A stretch of 64,000 bases of DNA from Gnomoniopsis sp. IMI 355080 (Eukaryota; Ascomycota; Sordariomycetes; Diaporthales; Gnomoniaceae). Positions 57,633-64,000 of the stretch are shown in pieces. Positions within the stretch are counted from its first letter, which is position 1; each line of letters starts with the position of its first letter. The translations under genes and the position numbers were made by a program. Under the pieces are notes generated by a model. It made no database searches and was not told where the DNA came from. It was given only the letters and a program-made list of their open reading frames with translations. The stretch covers positions 1 through 64,000 of the forward strand of contig JAPEVC010000021.1 of the NCBI GenBank assembly GCA_027946555.1, written 5' to 3'.

Positions 57633-58531
57633 GGTGGGCTGTGGAACAGGGTCGTGAATGAAGGTCAAGATTTCAATTGACGAGCTTGGACCGGATGTCG
57701 AGACCTGGGGTCGGAAAACGGAAACCTGAGCAATGGAATGCGGCTTAGGTAAGCGATTAGAAAACATCACCGGCAACAAAATACACAGGAGCTTAATTGC
57801 ACGACCCCTGAGACAATGCCCAATCTCGGACAAATTCATAGTTGGTGAAGGAGGCATTCAACAACATTGCCTGCGCGTAATATTGTAAGTTTTCTACAAT
57901 TCGACAGAACGAAAGGAAGACAGTATCAGCGAGTCTGAATTGAAGCCTGAAGGTAGATACCTAGCTAAGTAATGTGTGTCTACTTCGCGCCAAAGAGCAT
58001 TCATAAGGCTGCCATTCTTTGCATAGTACAAAAGCTTGTCAACAATGTCCGTCACCTTTCCTTCACCTTCAGCTTTCGTTTGTAATCTTGCAAACCTCCT
58101 TTGCATTCATCGTACACGCTCCTCCGCCACAGTATCTGGCATAAGGAAGTTTTACGAATATCATGTCAATCTTGTCCAGAAGACTATGCCGACAGACTCA
58201 ATCCGTATCATCCATGTTGAGTCTCCTTTCCCGCCTCGACAATAAATCCGGCCCTCAAACCGTGGGAGGAAAACGATAATAAGTTGTCCAAAGCACCCCA
58301 ATGGAAAGGGTGTAGGATGATGGGTGATTTGTATGTAAGTGTTGTTGAAAATGTTGTAATACAATCGCCAAATGCTGCGATTTCGAGAACTGATCGGGAA
58401 AATCGAATGCAGAGAGAAGAAAAAGCGGAAAAGGAAACGAATGTGATATTTTGCTGCGGTGATGTCCTTCCCACGGGCAACAAGCCATCAGGAAGCAAGC
58501 CATGCCTCATGAGAGCTCGTGGGCTTGCCGT
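57633..58531. other. Promoter of ATP5 and 3' region of the PUF gene
   Basis: About 900 bases. An ATACCTAGCTAAGT element at 57957-57970 resembles the recurrent CCTAG motif. No gene supported. Confidence 0.6.
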
Positions 58532-61040
58532 TTACCGGTAAGCGCCGCCGTAACGAGGTCCTTGAGCAGCCATGCGGCTGCTCATCACGGGTCCCACGCC
58601 AGGGCCAGGGCGAGTAGCCACAGCTGGGTTGGTGCAGAGCATGCCGACGCGGGAACCAAATTTGGATCCTCGGAGAGACACCATATGCTTGCGAATGTGA
58701 GCGGCGACGACCTCACGGTGCTGAGGGTTGGCATGAGTGAGGATGTACTGAATGAGGTAGTTGCCATACTGATCACTCGCAATGTCGATGAGGGGAATAC
58801 GGGGTCGATCCATACGTCCCTCACAGACTCGATCCAGGTATCGGCTCAAGAATTCGGCCCCGCCAATCTTTAGGCACTTTTCAACAACTTTGGAAGCGAA
58901 CTGATCCATAGAGTACTCCGCAGCGTATCGAATAACATGATCGATTGCACGGCTTCGGTCAGCAGGAGCACCGTGCTCGCAGATATGCTGGATGCACCAG
59001 TTGCCGAACTGACCATGGGCCACAATGTCAATGTTGAGCAGGACTTCCTCGATGCAGGGACGCTGCAGGTTTATATTAGCTGAATGGAGACACGGGAATG
59101 GACGATGAATGGACTGACCTTGTCGTCCTCCAAGCAGTTCTCAAAGATGTTCTGGACCACCAGGCTACCAGTCTCACCAAGAGCAACTTCGTGCCACATG
59201 CCACGAAGAGCTTCGTTGACGAACTTCATAATTTGGGGAGGGCTCTTAGTCCACCTCAGCTCGAACAGCTTCTGCCAGACATGACAGGCATAGCGGTGAA
59301 TTACCGTCTCCGGAATGCGACGGAGAAGTTCGTGGACCATGATGGCCTTGTAGTCCTCTGGAACAGAGTCAAATGCTTTTTGGACAACGTGGCACCCAAA
59401 AGGATCCATCGACAGGTTCAGCGTGTTGCCACGGATTGCTTCAGAAATTTTGATAACCTGTTCAGGAGTACCGTGCTCGAAGCAGCGTTGGACGAGAAAG
59501 TTGCCGAAGCGGTTGACCATGAGAGGATAGGCCTGGGCAACAATAGCCTCGACAATCTCGTACTTCTGCTCTGGGGTGCCCACCTTGAGCTTCTGCTGAA
59601 GGAAGATGGATGCTTGTTGGTCATTGTTACACACAATCTTGTCGACGATGTACTTCCAGTTGCAGTTGACGTTGCGGTCGAGAAGACGACGATAATTCAG
59701 GGGCTCGGTAGTCGGCAGGTACGTCTGACCCTCGGAAGGTATATCCTAGACGAGAAACGAATGAATAAGCTTCGACGAATGAACGAATGAGATGAAAGAG
59801 CATAGCACTTTGATATATCATTTTGAGAAAGCTTACATCAGGCTTCCAGGAAGATACAGCCGCGGACGTGAACTCGGTTGCATGAGGAGACAGAGCAGTA
59901 CCGACGGGCTGTTGTCCGTACTGGGGGAACATCCCCATGCCACCAGCAGACATGCTGCTTGGAGCTCCTCCACCATAATTAGCAGCAGGCTCATATTGAG
60001 TTTGACCCATGTTGCCCATGTTAAAACCTCCATAGTTGCTGCCATACGATTGGCCGCCGTATCGGTTTTCGTAGCGATTGCCTCGACGGCTGCTGCCAGA
60101 ACGCATCAGATCAGGCTCCTGGCTGTACCGATCTCCTCGGTAGCCGTCCATGGATGGACCGGGATAGGGGAGAATGCCCTGTTCCACAAAGCCTTGGTTG
60201 CGAGGCTGCGACCAGTTGGTAGCCTGGCCTACATCCTGCATAGGCAATGGAGGTGGCGGGAAAGAATTCTGGTAAGCGGCCTTGTTGCCGCTGTTCCAAA
60301 TACCTCGAGATCGATTGTTGAAGCCAGTGGTCGAAAGAGCGTCACTTATATCAGAGCGGCAATCGTCAGGAATGGGGCCCTGCCAGTTGTTGGCTTGAGG
60401 GAACTGAGGTTTGGGGAATCCCGGCAATGTCGGGTTCCCAGATGGCTTCGTACCGATGTGGTCGCTACGAGGGGCACCAGCAATGAAGTCGGAGTCGGAA
60501 GACATGTTGGGAGTCACGCGGCCACTATCCTGGTGCTCTCGACGGGTGTGGACCAGCTCCTGCTCAACGCGGGAGATATGATTCTGGGCTTTGGCCAGCT
60601 CTAATTTGAGCCGAAGCAGTTCGTCTGATGCAGCACGGTCGTTGGCAGCTGCACTGGCAGGCCGAGTGGTTGGAGCAGTTCCACCGCCAAAGGTGTCAAA
60701 GGTGTCGGTGGCAGGGGTGACGGGCAACGAACTGCAGGAGGAGGGATGAGCAGAGACAGGGCAAGTGTCCTCGAGGGAGCCGTTCTGGCCAGAAGCTTGG
60801 TCATAGTTCTCGCAGAGCTTGGCCATAAGCTGGTCTGTGGGATTGGCATCGAGGGCTTCGTGCTTGACCTGTGATGCATATCAGATCGTGGCAAGTGGAA
60901 GTGGAAAGACGTCACAGAATACACACCTTTGCGCTGCTCTGGTTAACGAGCTTGGCGGCCAGTGGGGTAACGGCCTTTCGGAGGGGCACTGGACCGCCAG
61001 ATGGGTCGTCAAAGGGAGCGTTCTCGTCTTGAGGAGGCAT
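58532..61040 (-). CDS. Pumilio/PUF-family RNA-binding protein
   Basis: Post-transcriptional regulator binding UGUA-type elements in mRNA 3' UTRs. Exons on the minus strand: 61040-60927, 60868-59837, 59745-59119 and 59062-58532; 767 residues. The first about 380 residues are low complexity (Asn/Gly/Tyr/Gln-rich) with one coiled-coil stretch LLRLKLELAKAQNHISRVEQEL (about 110-132). The PUF domain follows (about 400-745) with repeat cores NCNWKYIVDKIV, FGNFLVQRCFEHG, PFGCHVVQKAFD, RYACHVWQKLFEL, ETGSLVVQNIFENC, QFGNWCIQHICEHG, QFASKVVEKCLK and QYGNYLIQYILTH: eight repeats, a complete domain. It resembles the fungal Mpt5/Puf4-type group; I do not assign a symbol. Confidence 0.93.
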
Positions 61041-61889
61041 GCTGAATTGCTGAGTCTGGCTTGAGGAGGCAGACGAGCGTGCTATTCCAAAGTTGGCTGT
61101 GTCCTGCCGGACAGGTGCTGTAGTTGAGAGTAAAAAATGAGCAGAAAAATGGCGGAGATCAAGGAAAGTCTGATAGAACAGTGAGATGGTGATGGGCGAG
61201 TTGAAGGGGAGACGGATGGGGGTTGTATTTTGTTGTGTTTTTGAAGAAGTGACTGGAAGAGAAACCAAAGTCAGATTGAATGGGTTGTGTTTGTCGAATA
61301 GGTTAAGCAATCGTGAAAATGCAAAGACTGCAGGTGAAACCACGGAAAGGACCAGTGCATGGAAGCAGCTACCACTGGTTGGAATGTCAAATTGTTGCAA
61401 GCTCTTGCCTGAATCACCTAGGAAGTCAGGCTGCTCGTCGTGGGTTTGTAATGAAGTGCTCGATACTAGACTGTTGGTTCTTTCCCCAAATCCAACAAAT
61501 CAAGTTCGCCAGTATTTGTACATACCAAGGAAGGAGTTATGTAGAACTCTCCTTTCTGCCCATCGAGGAGAGCCTTTCCTATGGCTGGAGTATTAAAAGC
61601 ATTTGCGACTCTGAATGGTTTTGTTCGATCGCTTGTTGACTTGAAAATCACAGATACATTGTGTGCATGTACCACCTGCCCCTCTGTCAAGTGGTTCGCT
61701 TTCCTGGGCCATACCACATGGCGATGATCTCCGTACACAACCACATGTCTCCAGTAGATTAGCAAATTACACAAGTACAGCTGGTGTGAATTGATTGCCA
61801 TTGTTTGATTGAGGTCTTCCATGTCCATGTCCATGTCCATGTCAATGAGATAGTGGTATTGTACAGAAGTTTGAACCAAAAACACACAT
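61041..61889. other. Promoter/leader of the PUF gene and 3' region of mS33
   Basis: About 850 bases with no gene. A (CCATGT)4 hexamer repeat lies at 61819-61842. Confidence 0.6.
61819..61842. repeat. (CCATGT)4 hexamer tandem repeat
   Basis: Four exact copies of CCATGT in the 3' flank of the mS33 gene. Confidence 0.9.
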
Positions 61890-62384
61890 CTATTTCCTCT
61901 TGGATTTCGCGTCTGTATGTGGCCCGATTAATCTCAGTTCTGTATGTTGGACGCTGGTAGAGCTTACCTGGAGGACCACTCTTCTTTTTTGGTGCTCCCT
62001 TGTTGCGTGCCTTCAATCTACAGTTTGTTAGAAAAGCCATCGGTGTTTCTCAAAGCCACAGAATGAGAACATACCGAGCAATTTGCTCCAGTCGGTCATC
62101 TTCCTCCTCATGCATTGTCTCCAGTGACGGACCAATCTTATCGATCATATCCCTTATTTTCCACAGCTTCCGTGGGTAGTATGCTGCGAGTGCGGGGCCC
62201 TTGAGCCGCTGTCGCAGGATCTTGTTGCCCGTCCGAACACCGTCTGGGTTGTAGGTGGTCGCGAAAATCCGGCATCGCGCCTGGCTTGAAGTTAGCCAGC
62301 AAGCTCACACGGGATGCGAGCAGGACATCAACGAGTGGTTCTGACCTGAATTAGCTCCAAGAGCCTTTGCCGAGGGACTGACAT
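61890..62384 (-). CDS. rsm27: Mitochondrial 37S ribosomal protein mS33 (Rsm27)
   Basis: Small-subunit mitoribosomal protein. Exons on the minus strand: 62384-62346, 62280-62075, 62017-61968 and 61912-61890; 105 residues, close to yeast Rsm27 (110). Family marks: MSVPRQRLLELIQARCRIFATTYNPDGVRTGNKILRQRLKGPALAAYYPRKL and a Lys/Arg-rich C-terminus ending KSKRK. The last exon has only 23 bases and encodes the final six and a half codons plus stop. It is divergent from the RNase III gene, 349 bases apart. Confidence 0.93.
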
Positions 62385-62733
62385 CTTGACATCGCCGATA
62401 GATGCGAATCGTGGAGGTGGAATGAAGCCCTTTGTACGCAGAAGTCGACGATGCGCAAAGAGCAGACGTTGAAATGAAGGTGATGATTGGCTAAGCAAGC
62501 GGGCAAAAGTGGACCCCACTTGAACAAATAGTACTGACAAGGCTGCAACCCAAGTGATCTCACGCAAGAACTTCAACAATCAGTGAATATTCCTACTTGC
62601 AGTAGATCCTTCTACAGTGGCTTGTCAAAGGCAAATACCACAAACTGTTCTTCCACACTGGTTATCCCACGGCGGACAGTCCGACGACGGCAACATCAGT
62701 CTATTCATCTGCAGACACTGGACTGCCGATCAC
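62385..62733. promoter_or_regulatory. Divergent promoter mS33-RNase III
   Basis: 349 bases between the two start codons. No motif recognised. The RNase III frame is open upstream to about 62617 but without an ATG. Confidence 0.6.
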
Positions 62734-63972
62734 ATGGCGAAACGCAGCCATGCAGAGTTCACCGACCGAGATGGACATAGCATTGGCATTGTCAAAAAAG
62801 CCAAAGCATTAGACGCGATGGACAATCTTTCGGACCATGCCGACGAATTGATCGAGTGTCTGCAAGCCTTGAAGAGCCAGCGCGGCAAGGTCAAAGATTC
62901 AGCCTTGACACAGCGTTTAGCGTCGCTCAGCCACGAACTTCTACCAAGCATACAGAGCATTGCCGAAACTGACGACGCCACGAACGCGCCATCTGTCCCC
63001 AAACCTTCAGTGGTACCGGTGGTACCTATTCTCACAGCCTGGAGCCCGTCAGAAGTTGCACATGAGACGCCATGCCTTCCTCCGGTTCTGGACCCAGTCC
63101 TCGAACGAGAATCCTTCACCCATGCTGGCTCTGTGAAGAATCCTGGGGAGCGCAGTTATGAACAGTTAGAATGGCTCGGCGATGCTTACCTCTATCTCAT
63201 GTCAACTGTTTACATTTTCCTCACCTTTCCGCACCTTAAGCACGGCAGTATGAGTCAACTACGGGAGGTTCTTGTGCGCAACGCCACCCTGAAGGATTAC
63301 TCAGTACACTACGGTTTCGACAAGCGGATCATATTACCCGAAGAGTATGGTCCCAACGGCCGTGAGGGCGGTACGAAGGCCTCTGCAAAGGAGCGAGACA
63401 AACTCCTTGGTGATGTCTTCGAGGCTCATGTCGCCGCTATCATTCTCTCTGACCCGGCCAACGGTGTCGCGAAAACGGCGTCCTGGCTCAAGGCATTGTG
63501 GAGCACCACCATCTCACAGCAAATCAAGAAAAATACATGGCAAGGCAAGCAAGCGCCCATGATAGCTCCGACAATAGGCTCTAGAACGGCATGTCCACAG
63601 CCACAGGACCCACAAGCCCAAGTGCAATCGTCGAAGGGACACAGCTCTAAGGAACGACTTTCTGGCGACCTGGCGCTCCATGAGCCGAGAGTGTCCATCG
63701 AGTATCGATCTCTTGACGATGGACGGCCTCAGAAAAAGGATCCGCTGACAAAATTGAAACTGTTCACTCAAGGAGCTTTCCTCGTTGGATACGGTGAGAC
63801 TGTGCAACTGGGCGTAGGAACGGACAAGAACAAGAAGGAGGCCAATGAAAAGGCGGCTCAAAACGCTTTGGAAAACAAGAAGCTTATGAATTTGTACCGA
63901 GAGAAGAAGCGAGTCGTACAAGAGAAGAAACGTGCTGCGCAAGAGGACGCATCGAGAGGGATGGATTTCTAG
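62734..63972 (+). CDS. rnt1: RNase III (Rnt1-type double-strand-specific ribonuclease)
   Basis: Cleaves double-stranded RNA in pre-rRNA, snRNA and snoRNA precursors. Intronless, 412 residues. The N-terminal domain (1-120) precedes the endonuclease domain: the signature appears as SYEQLEWLGDAYLYL, with catalytic E143 and D150, and the second site as LLGDVFEAHVAAI, with D227 and E230. All four acidic residues are present. A linker rich in Ser/Gln/Pro (about 275-330) leads to one dsRNA-binding domain (about 335-385: DPLTKLKLFTQGAFLVGYGETVQLGVGTDKNKKEANEKAAQNAL). A Lys/Arg-rich tail follows. One RNase III domain plus one dsRBD fits Rnt1 and not Dicer. Confidence 0.94.
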   Translation: MAKRSHAEFTDRDGHSIGIVKKAKALDAMDNLSDHADELIECLQALKSQRGKVKDSALTQRLASLSHELLPSIQSIAETDDATNAPSVPKPSVVPVVPILTAWSPSEVAHETPCLPPVLDPVLERESFTHAGSVKNPGERSYEQLEWLGDAYLYLMSTVYIFLTFPHLKHGSMSQLREVLVRNATLKDYSVHYGFDKRIILPEEYGPNGREGGTKASAKERDKLLGDVFEAHVAAIILSDPANGVAKTASWLKALWSTTISQQIKKNTWQGKQAPMIAPTIGSRTACPQPQDPQAQVQSSKGHSSKERLSGDLALHEPRVSIEYRSLDDGRPQKKDPLTKLKLFTQGAFLVGYGETVQLGVGTDKNKKEANEKAAQNALENKKLMNLYREKKRVVQEKKRAAQEDASRGMDF

Positions 63973-64000
63973 ACCAGCGGTTCAGGGTGGAGTGGCGTTG

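Noticed and set aside
59098..60604. Plus-strand open frames of 230 and 270 codons
   Set aside because: Antisense to the PUF gene; no recognisable motifs.

Overview
The window is nuclear DNA of a filamentous ascomycete (Pezizomycotina, most likely a Sordariomycete). The evidence is short GT-AG introns of about 50-140 bases, roughly 1.5-3 kb gene spacing, and fungal-specific families: the Cyc8 corepressor, an RgsA-type RGS protein, a GH72 wall transglycosylase and an AsaB-like oxidoreductase. I cannot name the species. I reconstructed 21 protein-coding genes exon by exon; reading phase was checked across every junction. I found no convincing tRNA, rRNA, CRISPR array or intact transposon.

Left third (1-24 kb): the Cyc8/Ssn6 corepressor (minus), then a 6.5 kb gene-free interval, ribosomal protein L3, a NuiA-like nuclease-inhibitor-domain protein and anthranilate synthase component I (TRP2), all three plus. 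Next, all minus, come a GFA/CENP-V-fold zinc protein, a DHA1-type MFS transporter, a myo-inositol-type sugar transporter and a membrane-anchored RGS protein.

Middle (24-44 kb): a 3.8 kb gene-free stretch, a GPI-anchored GH72 glucanosyltransferase (plus), a pseudokinase (minus), a membrane SDR (minus), then SOF1 (minus) and RPN6 (plus) sharing a 458-base promoter, and a 1594-residue AT-hook protein (minus).

Right third (44-64 kb): 2.5 kb that looks like decayed coding sequence, an AsaB/GA4-desaturase-like enzyme (plus), SDS3 (minus) and LSM1 (plus) divergent, a secreted six-hairpin glycosidase-like protein with two GC-AG introns (minus), MOB1 (plus), ATP5/OSCP (minus), a Pumilio/PUF protein (minus), mitoribosomal mS33 (minus) and an RNase III (plus).

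Most genes are housekeeping: translation (RPL3, mS33), RNA processing and decay (SOF1, RNase III, LSM1, PUF), proteolysis (RPN6), chromatin and repression (Cyc8, SDS3), cell cycle (MOB1) and energy (ATP5). Transporters, wall enzyme, SDR, glycosidase and AsaB-like enzyme are interspersed singly; there is no biosynthetic cluster. The observations most worth following are: the NuiA-like protein with a possible mitochondrial leader; a recurrent palindromic AGGTACCT / CCTAGG-type motif confined to non-coding intervals; twin GC-AG introns in one gene; a stop-free, frame-preserving intron in MOB1; and the degenerate coding block at 44.2-46.1 kb.
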